In this document: piece by piece, positions 22,895-34,805 of the stretch
Position numbering within the stretch: the stretch's first letter is position 1
Layout of the letters: every line of letters begins with the position of its first letter
Source of the DNA: Sparassis latifolia
Taxonomy: Eukaryota; Basidiomycota; Agaricomycetes; Polyporales; Sparassidaceae
DNA length: 64,000 nucleotides
Direction: 5' to 3'
NCBI GenBank assembly: GCA_018466975.1
Contig: CM031556.1
Coordinates: forward strand, 744,001-808,000
Translations under genes and position numbers: made by a program
The notes under the pieces: model-generated
Seen by the model: the letters and a program-made list of their open reading frames with translations, nothing else
Told to the model about the DNA's origin: nothing
Database searches by the model: none

Positions 22895-23882
22895 TGTTGG
22901 CGATGAGGAGAAATTCTATGCTTTCATGACAGTGAACTGCTCTTTGATAAGTCTGCTTTACGGGCCTGGGTGTGGAAGCTCACGTATGATGACACGGGCA
23001 AGGCACAATATCCAGCCGAATTTTCACGAACCTGCTGACCATGGAACGATATCAGAGGAACTGTGGTTCCCTCTACCGACGACGAAGATTAGAGGTCATT
23101 AGTGGAAGCAATTGTGCTTTCAGTCGACGGGCGACAGGAGCTCAGTGATCGCCGAAGAGGCCGACTCCAGTTGGCAACTCTGCAATCTGACTCAGGATTA
23201 CAATGCAATGTATTCCTTGGTGAAAAAATTGCGCAAGTTACATGGAATTACACCTTTATAATCTCTTTGGAGAAAATTCCCGGTTTTGCTGATGATCAGA
23301 CTGCCAACGTCTGGCAGGCTGGAACGTACAGGCACTAAACTACCTGAGCTCCTGGTAGAGATTCCAGAGTTATTCAAGGCGGTCAATGTATGCCGGGCGT
23401 GACACGATGCATCCCGCACAACAGATGGATATCGCAGCGGAGGCAATGACATTTAGTCCGTACGCCACACAAACAGTGGGTGACATGTACTAGAAGCATC
23501 TCCAGTGGACATTATGAGGACATTTTTGAGCCAACGAATATAAGTATAATTTAATGTACAGAGACATACCAGTCACTGAGGAGACGAACTGCGCTCGTTT
23601 AGGCAGTTGCCGTCTTTAATCTCAATGTTGTGGCTGGAAGAGCTGCACAAAACCAATACTTCCTGAATCTTGAGGCGTGACCTTCGTAGAGCACGTGAAG
23701 GGAACGCGCCGGTTGCAGTGCTATTTTATCCGTTTCTCCGTTTCTCGATCAAGTATTCGCGCGGACTAATATTGCTGAGAGTTGAAAGTCCCGAAGAGTC
23801 GAAGACAACTGGAACGAACCAGTTAGAAGTCGGTGGCAAATCAGACGAAATACAAATCGCTCTACATCGCTACGTGATCACC
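22895..23882. other. Gap, no gene assigned
   Basis: Short open stretches on both strands show no recognisable domain or consistent splice chain. The distal end serves as the upstream region of the kinase gene. Confidence 0.4.
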
Positions 23883-24728
23883 ATGGATCGGATAGCAGTG
23901 GAACTGGCCGAGTATCTCGCACAGTTCCTCCAGAGGTCAGTCAGCTCAAGAAAAAGGCTGGACATGATATGACAACTCAACCCCTTGCTGCGTCACAGCA
24001 CTGATCCAAGCGCGCGCCTCCTAGTTGGCATCGCAGGCGTGCCTGCATCCGGCAAATCCACTCTAGTGCAGCACATTGTGGACTATCTTAACGACACTCT
24101 TCCGTTGGGGAACGAACCGAGTCGCACCGATGACACCACGAGAAAAGACGTTGCCGTCTCCGTCGGTCTTGACGGCTGGCACCTGACACGCGCGCAACTT
24201 GACGCGCTCCCTGACCCAAAGTTGGCGCACGACCGGCGGGGAGCGCACTGGACGTTCGACGCAGTGGCATACGTCGACTTCGTCAGAGTTCTCCGCCAAC
24301 CACGTTCGGAGGAGGTCATCTATGCGCCCACGTTTTCTCACGTTATCAAGGATCCGACTCCTTACGCTGTCCCCGTATTTGCTCATAATCGCATTGTCTT
24401 GATCGAAGGTCTGTACACCTTCCTTGGGATAACTCCATGGCGAACTGCAGCAGAGATGCTGGATGAACGGTGGTGGATTGATGTCAGCGAAGAAGAGGCG
24501 CAAAAGCGTCTCGTAGCGCGTCACGTCGAGAGTGGTGTTGCGAAGGATCTGGAAGAGGCAATGTGGAGATCAAGGGAGAACGATGCGCCTAGTACGTACT
24601 CAACACATGAATGTGGAAATTCATGATGATTCTGAGATCTCACCACAGATGGGAGATTCATCAAAGAAAATATGCTTAAACCAACAAAGATCATCCACAG
24701 TGTCGAAGATCCCAGGTTCTCGTCATGA
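23883..24728 (+). CDS. P-loop kinase, uridine kinase/phosphoribulokinase class
   Basis: Three exons (23,883-23,935, 23,999-24,591, 24,649-24,728) give 241 residues. The Walker A motif is GVPASGKST near residue 30. DGWHLTR and the following acidic/aromatic region match the substrate-binding part of the PRK/URK superfamily. IVLIEGLYTF is the Walker B region, and NDAPNGRFI, completed only by splicing exons 2 and 3, is a conserved C-terminal motif of fungal YFH7-like members. It is a soluble ATP-dependent kinase of a small molecule. The substrate is not predictable, though yeast Yfh7 and bacterial sugar or pantothenate kinases are relatives. It ends 280 bp before the convergent APC11 gene. Confidence 0.85.
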
Positions 24729-25008
24729 GCAGTGATTTTGTTTTCTGCGCCAACGTCAGCTCAGTTCTATATCTTAGTCAATACATGTGTCACCTTATAC
24801 CATCCTATCCCACCTAAATACGATGCAGGCGCCATACATGCCTGCTACGAGATTCACAGGGATGTGTAGAGCATATAGAGCTGATCCTTCGTTCAACGGT
24901 CCACCCCGAAGAATGTGAATTCCTTGACATAACCAAGATACTCATGAGCGTACAGTGAAGGTATCGATACAGCTAGGTTGAATTCACGACCTGCCGCGGA
25001 GGGGCATA

Positions 25009-25446
25009 CTATCTCCCTGGCCGCAAGTCAACCTTTCTCTCTGCGGTAACTAACATGAAAACTGTGGGTTAAACGGAAATGTAAAGGGAATACCGGACCT
25101 CCGGTGCTTACCCCAAGGTCTTCTGTCCATAGGACACTGCTGTTTCGACGCTGCGGTCCCTATCCATTGAAGAAGACAGTGCATGTGAAACACATGGCTA
25201 CATTCTCCCCAAACTAGCGCAATATGTCCAATTCAATACGGAGGTAAGAGTACGAGTGTACTGGGACATCAGACACGTACTGAGCGGACAATCATCCCCC
25301 GGCATCTTGCAAGATGGGCAGCAGCCCTCATAGGGCACCCTGCATATGCCACAGACGTCGCCCTCACTGTCAACGTCGCCAACATCTGAGCCAGTGTCCC
25401 AGCGCCACTGTGCGATAGCGTGCCAATGTTTGACGATGACCTTCAT
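25009..25446 (-). CDS. apc11: Anaphase-promoting complex subunit 11 (RING-H2)
   Basis: Exons at 25,281-25,446, 25,112-25,213 and 25,009-25,049 join to 103 codons including the stop, with introns of 67 and 62 nt. The whole protein reads as APC11: MKVIVKHWHAIAQWRWDT, CGICRVPYEGCCPSCKMPG, then DDCPLIWGECSHVFHMHC made across the first intron, and QQCPMDRRPW. The zinc-binding Cys/His set of the RING-H2 fold is complete. The acidic insert before the RING (SDVGDVDSEGD) makes it a little longer than animal APC11. It is the catalytic RING subunit of the APC/C ubiquitin ligase. Its start lies 122 bp from the divergent GH99-like gene. Confidence 0.95.
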
Positions 25447-25568
25447 GAGCCGTCGTGGTTCCGCTCCAGGCGTTGTTTGGCGCTATGTACGCGTTTACGG
25501 TCAAGTCATTTTTTCTTCTGTCCTTGTGCGATCACATTCTGCGGAAGCTTATACAATATTCACTCGTG
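25447..25568. promoter_or_regulatory. Shared divergent promoter, apc11 / GH99-like gene
   Basis: The two start codons face away from each other across 122 bp, so at least part of the 5' UTRs and the core promoters must share this stretch. No TATA box at a standard distance is obvious on either side. Confidence 0.5.
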
Positions 25569-28500
25569 ATGGCTTCGATATCTAACTCCATCCATGGCCG
25601 ACCTTTGAAGCGAGCAGACCCTTCCACCATTCAAAATAAATTCATGGTTGGGTACCAGGGCTGGTTCACCTGTGCGGGAGATGGCGAACCTGTCGGCCCA
25701 GGACATCATGGGTGGCTCCACTGGTTCAACTATCCCGTACCAGACGGCGGGCGACCCAACACTGACCTCTGGCCCGATGTTTCAGAGTATTCACCTTCAG
25801 AGCTCTATCCTGCCCCAGGTCTCAAGTTAGCCACAGGGGAACAGACCTTTCTTTTCTCCTCCCGTCATCCCAAGACGGTGCAGAGGCATTTCCACTGGAT
25901 GGCACAACACGGCGTGGATGGCGCCTTTCTACAACGCTTTGCTGGGCAATGCGATGTGGAAGACGGCGGGAACTTGGGCATCAGAAACCAGCGGGACGAA
26001 GTAGGGGATCGTGTCAAGGAGGCCGCCGAGAAAGAGGGTAGAGTTTTTGCGATCATGTATGCCGTCTCGTACTCCTGTTACCATCGCTGTTTAAACGTAC
26101 TCTTAGGTATGACGTCTCCGGTGTTGCCCCGGAACGCATACAGAAGGTGATTGAACACGACTGGCATCACCTCATATATGAAAAGAGCGTATTGGATAGC
26201 CCAAATTACCTACGCGAGAAGGGCAAAGCCGTTGTTACATTCTGGGGCTTTGGCTTTGCAGATTCTCGTCATGATCCTGCGACGGTTCGTGCTATCACTG
26301 CCTTCATCCGTAATAATACCCCCGGTGGAGCGTACATCATGGCTGGTTCGCCTGCCTATTGGCGTACGTCTACGAGCGACGCGGACAGAAATCCTGAATT
26401 CGTCAATGTTTGGTTAGAGGAGTTCGATGCCATCTCACCGTGGACAATCGGCAGATACGGGAGCCCCGAGGATGCTGATAGACATGAGCGGGAGAATATC
26501 AAGGGAGATCTTGAATTAATCAGAAAGAGAAATGAACACCAGCACTCAAAGCGGCAGATTGATTACATTCCTGTCGTGTTTCCTGGCGGATCGGTAAGCG
26601 TTCGTTCTGTGCGATTTCTCTATTTTTCTCGGAACGGGAAACGAAATTTAATAAATTGTTCCTCCTGATCACCTGCCCTTCCTTTTGTTGTCGCCGTCCT
26701 CTCGGGTTTTCGTTGCATTGATGCATATTGACAGCCAGGTTAACATGACTGATATTGTTATCTTCACAGGGCTACAACCTATCCGAGGGGAAGTGGGGTT
26801 GGAATGACATTCCACGCCGCGGTGGTCGCTTCTTATGGAGGCAGCTGTATAATGCGCGCAGGAACGGGATCCGCATTATCTATGGAGCTATGTGGGACGA
26901 GTAAGTGAAACTTGTCGATATATTTTCATGTTCACTGATTTGCTTGAAATATAGATATGACGAAGGAACGGCATTTCTGCCCGTTGTTCCGCATCAGAAT
27001 CAACTTCCCGTCCTGGATAATTACAAGTTCATGGCATTGGACGAAGATGGCCTTGAACTACCCTCTGATTGGTAATTTGTGCTCTTCGTTTTCTCCGGCC
27101 TTCAACCAATATCTCGAATTGTAATCCAGGTACATGCGTATATGCGGCTTCGCCGTTGAAAGCCTACGAGGACAGCGTGAGATCGAAGAGGCGTTCCCAG
27201 AAAAGGAGCTGCAGGATTACTGGTCCTCACGGCCAAAGGGTGCGGATCTGGGCAGCGGATCGGCAGACCCTGGTGGCAGCAAGTCCAAACCGTTTGAAGA
27301 ATGGGAAAAATTAGAGAACGAGGGAGGGAAGATCGACGACGTTCCTCCGCCCCCTTATTCGCTGGAGCTAAATGAAGCCCTTGCAGAGCAGCAATCTCGG
27401 AATGTTTCATCCTCTCCGCCTCAACCTAGAATCTCCACACGTCCCCCCACTGGACAATCGTCTAGACATTACACTACGATACAAGCAACACCGTCCGCAC
27501 CACCTGTGGTGTCCACTTCTCGTCCATCTATTCCCTCTTCTCCTGTGAACGCTAGCCCACGTACCAGCGCCGTCGTTCCAGAAACTGTAAACTCTCTTGC
27601 AGGTTCGTTCCACCGGCAATCCATCGGTCCTCCTCCGTCCCCTTATACAAGAACAACTTCCACTGGTCCTGCTGCAGATCAAAGCACATCTCCTCCATCT
27701 GCTTCCGGATTCCATCAGTCCGTTTCACAGCCTGTCGCTTCGAGGCCCAGTCAGTCGAGCTCCCCAGCATCCGCACCTTGGCCTCCACCGTCCTGGGGGC
27801 TCCCTCCTGCTCAGCGCCCACCACAACCTCCGCATCCATCATACACTAGACCAAACCCGATGCACGACCGACCGCATTCCGGCGGAGGACCCAGTCCGCC
27901 TCTCGGTCACACCTATAGCTATCCGCCAGGTGCTTCAAGCTCGCCGCCGCCGCCACTCATGCCTCGCCCTTACATGCCGATGTCCCACACAGAACACCAT
28001 CCCGAGAGGCCCCAAGGCGTGCAGATGCCCACCCTCAACGTCGGCGCCGGGCAGTGCCCTGCGCCATACGCGACGTATGCTCGACGGTCGTCCCCTTCGC
28101 ACCCGCACCACGCGAGACCCCCGGAGCATGGTGCTGAGAGCGTGCAGTTCCCGCAGGCGTACGCCCCGCCGTCTCCTCTTGACTACACCGGGCAGCAGCA
28201 GCCCTTCGGCGGCTATCCCTACCTCCAGTCGGGGCCGCCGCCCGGTCCTGACCCTCAGAGATTTCCCGCGCATTATGGCTCTCCGCCTCCCCCGCATCCG
28301 GGCCATTCCAGTGGTCCTACGCATCCCCGTAAGTACTCGCGCTCTTTTCGTGGCGTAAGATCTTATCCGCAATTATCTATGGAGGGCCCAACGGTCCTCC
28401 ACCAGGCCAGAACTACATGTATCTCCCTCCTCCTGGGCCGCCGCCACCAGTCCCGCCCACTCATCCACAGCGCCCCGCCTATCAAGGAGCCGCACTCCCG

Positions 28501-28620
28501 GCTGGGCCGTCCCTCTCTGCCAACCCTGTCGGATACGCAAAGAATGCGGCACATGGTATTACCCAGGGTGCGTCATCGACGCCGGCTTCTGGGACACGCG
28601 CACCTGTTCACGCTTTCTGA
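25569..28620 (+). CDS. GH99-like (xylosidase/arabinosidase-type) protein with long Pro-rich tail
   Basis: Six exons (25,569-26,056, 26,107-26,593, 26,770-26,900, 26,955-27,071, 27,130-28,328, 28,385-28,620). The first ~420 residues resemble the glycoside hydrolase 99-like family annotated in fungi as xylosidase/arabinosidase: MVGYQGWFTCAGDG, HGWLHWFNYP, FAIMYDVSG across intron 1, VTFWGFGFAD, IIYGAMWDEYDEGTAF. From about residue 440 it becomes a tail of over 450 residues rich in Pro, Ser, Gly and Tyr (repeated PPP and YPP patches), with no signal peptide at the start. The tail is in frame through the DW|YMRICGF junction and intron 5, so the fusion looks real. Enzyme activity is not shown; a cytoplasmic or scaffolding role is possible. 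Confidence 0.85.
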
Positions 28621-29040
28621 CAGCGAGCAAAGAATTCTACAAGAAGCATTTGAAATGAGGATCCTCTGCCGATGCCGCGATTGCTGTGTATTTATTCCTG
28701 TAAATGAACACTCTCGGCTGTAGAACTATATAGTGTGAAATTTCTTGCAACAGACGCTGCGCTGACGAACCATCGTGTTTAAGTGTGGTAACGTACAGCA
28801 GGGTATAAGTATTAGATATTAGTTTACCATAAGGACGAATCAACTCGATAGCGATGCGATAGCCCACCAATACAAGACGGTCTCCACCGGAACAGAAGGG
28901 TATAAACGGTCAAGAGACGATACAAGCTGCGTGGAAATGAAAGCAAGCAGATGAAAGCATAGGGTAGATAGCTCTTGAACAGATTAAACTTTGAGCATGG
29001 TATTACCGACTCGGACGGAATGAAAAGGGGGGATTACATA
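28621..29040. other. Convergent 3' intergenic region
   Basis: It lies between two genes that end towards each other. AT-richer sequence typical of 3' UTRs is present and no additional gene is seen. Confidence 0.5.
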
Positions 29041-30440
29041 TCAAAAAACCAAAATGCCCTCCGAGCTGGTATTGGCCACGTCCTTGCCGAGCAAGCCGGG
29101 CCCGGGGAGCCTCCCTCGCCACCCTTGGGGGTGGTACGGCGCGACGTCGGCGTTCTCGTCGAACGAGTCGCGCTCCTCCCAGACGTGCGCGTTCGCGTCC
29201 TGGAAGGGCTGCACGGGCGGAAGGGGGACGGGCGTGCCCTTGGATATGGGGTGAGGTCGAACACCTTGAGGCTGTCCGGGACCCAGCGCGAGGGCGACGG
29301 GGCGCGGCGGCCGCGCTTCGCCCGGGTGGGTGGTCTGTCGCTCGAGGGCGTACCCGAGCTGTTGTCTGAGGACGAGGTGACCTTGCGCTTACGGCCGCGT
29401 GGGGGGGCGAGTGCGCTGCTCGTGGAGACGATCACGGCGTGCGTGGAGAGGCCGACACTACTCAGGGTGGAACTTGACTCGGCCGCGGAAAACGCGGTGC
29501 CTGACGTCGAGGTGTCTGCATTTGCATCTGCATCTGCACTTGCATCTGTCGCGGGAGTGGTGCCGGTCGGGGAGGTAGACACTGCGCCCTTGACCAAGGC
29601 GTTGGCTTGACGTTGAGCACAGCCCTTTGCGTGTCTGTTCAGGTTGGAGGCGACGCCAAAGCGGTGTCCGCAGGTCTCGCAGACGAAGGCTTAGAATGGG
29701 GGTTAGATATTGGAGGGGCAGTTGCTGAGGGAAATTGGTATGCTCACCTTTCTCGCCGGTGTGCACAAGGAGGTGCTGGAGGCGAGCCAGGCGGCGTAAG
29801 AAACCGCGAAAAAAAGACCGAATCGGATACCATACCTTCTTGAGAGTACTAGGCCTGAATGATTGTCAGTGTGAGCAAGTCCGAGTATTCTAAGGATGGA
29901 GAAGACCAACCTATCGAAGCTCTTGTGACACATCCAGCAACCATGCTTCTTGTCACGTTTTTCTCTTGAGGAGATACTAGCGTGAGGAGGCGGGGGAGTG
30001 TAAGAGTCGGACCGAGTGGGAGGGGGAGGGTCTGAGGAGGGAAAAGGATGTTCGAGAATGGTGGGAGCTGCAGGCTCCTCGGGTTGGAGGGGTTCTGTAG
30101 GCTGATAGGATGGGTAGGGAACGGGCATGGGGGGCAGAGGATGGTGGAAGGTGGGTGGGCAGGGGTGGGTTTTAACCGGGTATGAGTACGGGAAGGGAGC
30201 GAGTGGGACGGAGAAGGAATAGGGATTGGGATAGCCATAGGGAGGGTAAGGGCCGGTGGCGTACTGTGCGGAGTAGAAGGGCAGCAGTTCAGGGGAGCAC
30301 TGAATGGACGATCCGGCTGAGAAGTGGGTGTGCGTGTGAGTAGCATGGGATACGGCTAGTGGCGCTGGGACGCGCTGCGCTGTGCGCGCAGTGAACGAGC
30401 GCGCAGTGGACGAGCGCGCAGTGGTCGACGGGCCCTCCAT
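29041..30440 (-). CDS. C2H2 zinc-finger transcription factor
   Basis: Four exons on the minus strand: 29,911-30,440, a 19-nt exon 29,836-29,854, a 28-nt exon 29,748-29,775, and 29,041-29,689. Splicing builds two fingers: CWMCHKSFDRPSTLKKHLLV, whose helix is spread over three exons and ends in HTGEK, and FVCETCGHRFGVASNLNRH followed by C (C2HC). A Pro/Tyr-rich N-terminal half is probably an activation region, and a basic GRKRK patch follows the fingers. Near 29,248-29,251 the frame must shift by one base (GGGG should be five) to read the C-terminal block TPVPLPPVQPF, VWEERDSFDEN, GPGLLGKDVANTS, which I recognise from related fungal zinc-finger proteins. The start is the nearest in-frame ATG and is less certain. 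Confidence 0.8.
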
Positions 30441-30722
30441 CCTCGACGGGAGTGCAGCGGGACTCGCGCGCGATCTGTTATATACTTTCTCATCTGCTGG
30501 AGAGGTACGTACACGTTCTCGCCGATCTCCTCTGGCGTCCACTTCGAGTGCAGGCCCGGTCTCTCTTCGGTCATGCGCACGCTTCCCATTCGACATCTCG
30601 CTGCTTCTCCAAATCTGCGCGACGCGCAAGGGGAAACTTGATCCCGACGGGGTGACCGTCGGGGACCCGGCGATTGGGCTCCCAGGGCGCGCCGAACCGG
30701 ATCCGAACTGCTGGATGCATCG

Positions 30723-30884
30723 ATGAACCTAGATATCCTCAGTCAGCTGGACTCCGACGATCCCGATCCAGAACAATCGCGCCAAATCCTGGGGCCCAGC
30801 GCTGCGAAATATTCCCGTGACTTCATTCAATTCTCCCAGCTGCGCACTCCGAAGCAACTCCCGCGCATGCTGCTGTCACTCTAG
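30723..30884 (+). CDS. Short acidic ORF, possible first exon or small protein
   Basis: A 53-codon ORF whose first 40 residues look protein-like (MNLDILSQLDSDDPDPEQ, then KYSRDFIQFSQ). It is divergent from the zinc-finger gene (283 bp). It may be a small gene or the 5' exon of a longer transcript; no convincing second exon was found before the bromodomain gene. Function unknown. Confidence 0.3.
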   Translation: MNLDILSQLDSDDPDPEQSRQILGPSAAKYSRDFIQFSQLRTPKQLPRMLLSL

Positions 30885-31651
30885 CTCACGTTGGCATGGT
30901 GTTCACCCCACCGATGAGCACCTCGGACGATGGAATGAATCGCCAGAACTCCCCATCGGTCCACATCATCTCGCGCAATCCGCCCCTCCTCGCACGTACT
31001 ACGGAGCCGACGCTGCTCCGCGGCACACTCAGGCGCCGGCAGCGTATCTGATAAATACAATACACGCACCCAGCCAACATGGCAATACATACGTAGAATC
31101 GGTGCACCTACCTGAATGTTGCTGCGTCGACTCCACCAGCTAAATGAATCGCCGACTCCACAGACAGCCTCGTTGTAACCAGAAAGCGGACTGAGCATTC
31201 CCAAAAAACCCATGACAGGCGGGCATCTCGGGCCATAACCTTCCCCACGCCATCACTCTATTTGTGCACACAATTACGATGCATACGCAGTCGCATGTGC
31301 GCGCACTTTACACAGAAAGAGCGTCGTGCGTACTAAACTGAGGTTGCAACATCGACAATGGAGCTCCCAGATTAGCCCTGCAAGTATATACAGAGCTGCA
31401 TGGTGGAGGCACTCACTGTATGCTCATCAAGGGTAGCACTTCTCAGAAGCCAGCTCTTCTCGTACGGTTAATCAATTGCTATAGTGAAGGGAGAACACGC
31501 ACGCGATGGGCGAGGAGTGTCACACTGTGACGTGTTGTTGGTCCATACTTGGCGTTGTTTATTTCCAAAGCTCTTGCCAAACACGCAGGCCCAATTCGTT
31601 TCGAATCACTCCAAAACCGTTGACGCCGACCATTCAACAGGCCTTTCCACT
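30885..31651. other. Intergenic region upstream of the bromodomain gene
   Basis: No gene is supported. It contains the promoter and 5' UTR of the next gene. Confidence 0.4.
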
Positions 31652-34561
31652 ATGCCCATCACCGCACCACAAAAGCACGAAATCGATGACGTCATCAACG
31701 TCCTTTTCAACGCGTCGAGTGCGCGTGGCAAACGCCGCCTCGCGGATATGTTCCTGGAGTTGGTGGACAGACAGTCTTGGCCAGAGTATTACGAGGTCGC
31801 TTTTTTCCTTGATCTCCTCATGCATTCGCCTTACGTTTCAACCCGTCCTCTCAGGTAATACCGGAACCCCGTTGTCTCGACGGCATCAAGGCGACTCTGG
31901 AAAAGAACAAGTACAAGGATCCGTTGAACGTGTACAACGACCTAAACCTGGTGTTTCTGAACGCGTTGTACTACAACGAGGAGAGCAGCCAGATTTCCAA
32001 AGACGCACGAACGCTCAAGGTAGGCATCGCCTGTTTTAAAACTCCGAGCAGCTGTACGTATACACGCGCGCGTTGCAGGCAATGCTGGACAACGAGTGGA
32101 AACAGCACTCGATCCTTCCGACACCCCGCGAATCCCCACCTCCGTCTTCGGCACAGAAGACGCACAAATCTGCAACTGCAGCTGCATCGGCGCCTGCACC
32201 TGTGGCGACGGCGGCCCCACTAGCCAAGACACAGCCTGCCCAACACGCGTCGATCGCTGTCGCAGCGCCTGCAGCAGCCCCTCAGGCCGTACAAGTAACT
32301 GTCGCACCAAAGTCGCCGGAGCGCCAGCAGACGCCGGACATGGACGTCGATGTGGGTGGGACGCCGGAGCCGGAGGGCGTCGCCATCGATACGGCCAGGG
32401 ATGGGGAGAGCGAAGAAATCGTGTCGCAGCTCGAGAAGGGGCTCCCGAGGTGGGAGGGCTTTGGCGACGTTGGGTGGGCGGAGGGACTCGATCCCGTGAG
32501 TTTCCATTGTTGAGCTCGGTATATGCGCTCCACTGATGGACCACAGGAGCGGCAACTGGACATTGTGCGCGCGATCTCGAAACATGTCGACGCGAAGTAA
32601 GTTTAGCGCGACATCTTCTCTGCTATGCTGACCCTCTCGCATCCAGTGGCACTCGTCTCGCAGCAAGTCTCGATGCCTTGCCAGAGGAGAGTTCCATCCC
32701 GGAGCTGTCGTTCAATGCACGTCCACCGATTTATCATTACTATCATAATTTAACTGTCTCCTGCAGTTCCCCCTGTCTCTGTCATTGATAGAGGCGAGTA
32801 GCTTCGTTCTCGCTACCTCTCTGTGCATCTGAAGAAGTGATGTTACAGAATCGAACGCTCATGAAGTACTACAAGTCTTCTAAAGACTTTGACAAAGAAA
32901 TGTCGCAGCTATTCCTCAAGGCTCGCAGATGGTTTGAACCCGGAAGTGAGGCCTATGGCAATATCCTTGTTCTCCAGGTCAGCAAAATGTCTACTTGGGA
33001 GACCCTAAAATCGGCTCAGACGTATCTGAATTTCAGCGCCTCTACCATGCTCTAGCATCTTCCAGTCCCCCTAGTGGTCCTCCCTACACCTCGTCCACTA
33101 ACTTTGCCTCGTTGCGTGCTGGACCGGGCACGGCCAAGCCTATGCACACGACCGAACCAGAAGGCGTGCACGGGGTGACGACTTACCGCGTCTCGACCAA
33201 GGACCGGACGTTCGTCGATGAGGTGCAGTTTAAAGGTTGGAGCATACATCTTGCCGACTGGTTGCACATGAGCAATCCGGATGATCCCAGCAAGCCGATA
33301 GTAGGTCAGGTTTTCAGATGCTTCACTTCGGATGAGCCGTGAGTTTGTCCGTCATGTGTCTATACTGTAGTCGTACTCAAATGAGCCGCAGAGCCAGAAA
33401 GGGACAACCCGGGGTTACAGTCTGTTGGTATTACCGTCCGGAGCAGGTGGGCTCAATCTTCAGTATTATTTAACTTACTTCGCTCATTAGCTCCTTCAGA
33501 CATGGCACCCGGCCAATCGTCAATTTTGGGAGAAGGAAGTATTCAAGACCAGTGAGTCTACCAATATGCTCCTCCATAAATCTCGATTTAATCGTGATTT
33601 TGTCCAGGCCACTTCGCAGACCACCCTCTCGAAGACATCATAGAAAATCGCCTGCCAATTCACCGCACGCCATATCCGTGGCCGCCCACGACCTCCGTTC
33701 TGGTACCCCGGCTGGCCTCTCTACGTCTGCGACTCGCGCTACAACGACCGCGAGCGCATTTTCGTGAAGATCAAGAACTGGAATTCCTGCGTCCCTGAGG
33801 AGGTGCGCAAGAGTACCGAGTTCATGCCCATATATCCCTTCGAGCGCACCGTGTTCCCGCGACGCTTCGCCAGCCCGTTCGTGAGCGGCAAAAACGTGAA
33901 GGGCCCCGGCGGCATCGGGGATGTAATCGAGAGGGTGGAGGGAGAGAAAATTGAAGGAGGAGGCACGGGCAGGAAGCGACCGCGGCGGGCTGCTGCTGCC
34001 ACGACTGCGGGTTCGAGCCGCACGGAGCACACAGACCGCGTTGGACCTAGCAAGGGTTTGTACGTCGGGGCTTCCACTGGTGCGCCTGCTGCACAAGTGC
34101 CGTACCAGTATGCACAAACTACGCAATATCCACGGCCGCAGGACCGGACCGTTGTGACTGCTGCAGGAGGTCTGGCCAATCTCGGCGGCAACATTTCCAC
34201 TGAGAGGCTTCCTCCAGAGACCGGTATGTTTCTTCTATATTTGTTTAAACTGCGAAAATAATATCTCTCGACAGCGAAACAATTCGACCGCGATCCTCAG
34301 ACGAACGAAGTGCTGTGGTTCGCCTCCCCACCAGTCGATATGGCGCACACCCCGGCGCCACAGCACAGCCTGAAATATTTGCACTTCATGACCAAGATGC
34401 GGAAGAATGCCAAGCGACCGCACGATGCTGTGGACGGGGATGGGAATGAGCAGACGGCCACTGCTCCGAAGCGGAAGAAGCCAAGGTCGACCGTTTCAGA
34501 GGCCCTCCAGTCTATGATGACGAAATTCCGGATTGACTTGTCCACACCTCCGCAGCATTGA
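31652..34561 (+). CDS. RSC chromatin-remodelling subunit (bromodomain + BAH, Rsc1/Rsc2-like)
   Basis: About ten exons; the first four (31,652-31,795, 31,855-32,019, 32,079-32,495, 32,547-32,596) splice cleanly. Residues 1-100 form a bromodomain (RRLADMFLELVDRQSWPEYY, IPEPRCLDGI, YNDLNLVFLNALYYN). An Ala/Pro-rich linker and a partial second bromodomain-like region follow (LMKYYKSSKDFDKEMSQLF, LKARRWFEPGSEAY). A BAH domain comes next (VQFKGWSIHLADWLHM, VGQVFRCF, VCWYYRPEQTWHP, PLYVCDSRYNDRERIFVKIK), then an Arg/Lys-rich tail. This layout is that of Rsc1/Rsc2 of the RSC nucleosome remodeller, which reads acetyl-lysine in the nucleus. Within the BAH domain the frame slips at the A run 33,644-33,647. 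The exact exon joint near 32,770-32,850 is uncertain. Confidence 0.85.
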
Positions 34562-34805
34562 TCTTTGCAGGTTGGACGTTGATAAATGCCGTTGCTATCA
34601 CGCTACTGTATTTTTTGTACTGTATAATTAGGTACCGTACGCTTCTCACCATTATTGCACTATAGCCACTGGGTTGTTTGGCCCTGATGTGCAACGGCTT
34701 CTGAATCTAACAGATACAAACATACGCTTCCCAGCCGAGCTTGCGTAAGCGGCACTGCCGCACTATCCCTGAGTTTGCCTTCATCCTTGACCACAAATCG
34801 ATACC

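Noticed and set aside
28975..29610. 211-codon open frame on the plus strand
   Set aside because: It is antisense to the last exon of the zinc-finger gene, whose minus-strand frame carries the finger and conserved C-terminal text. The plus frame is a GC-rich shadow.
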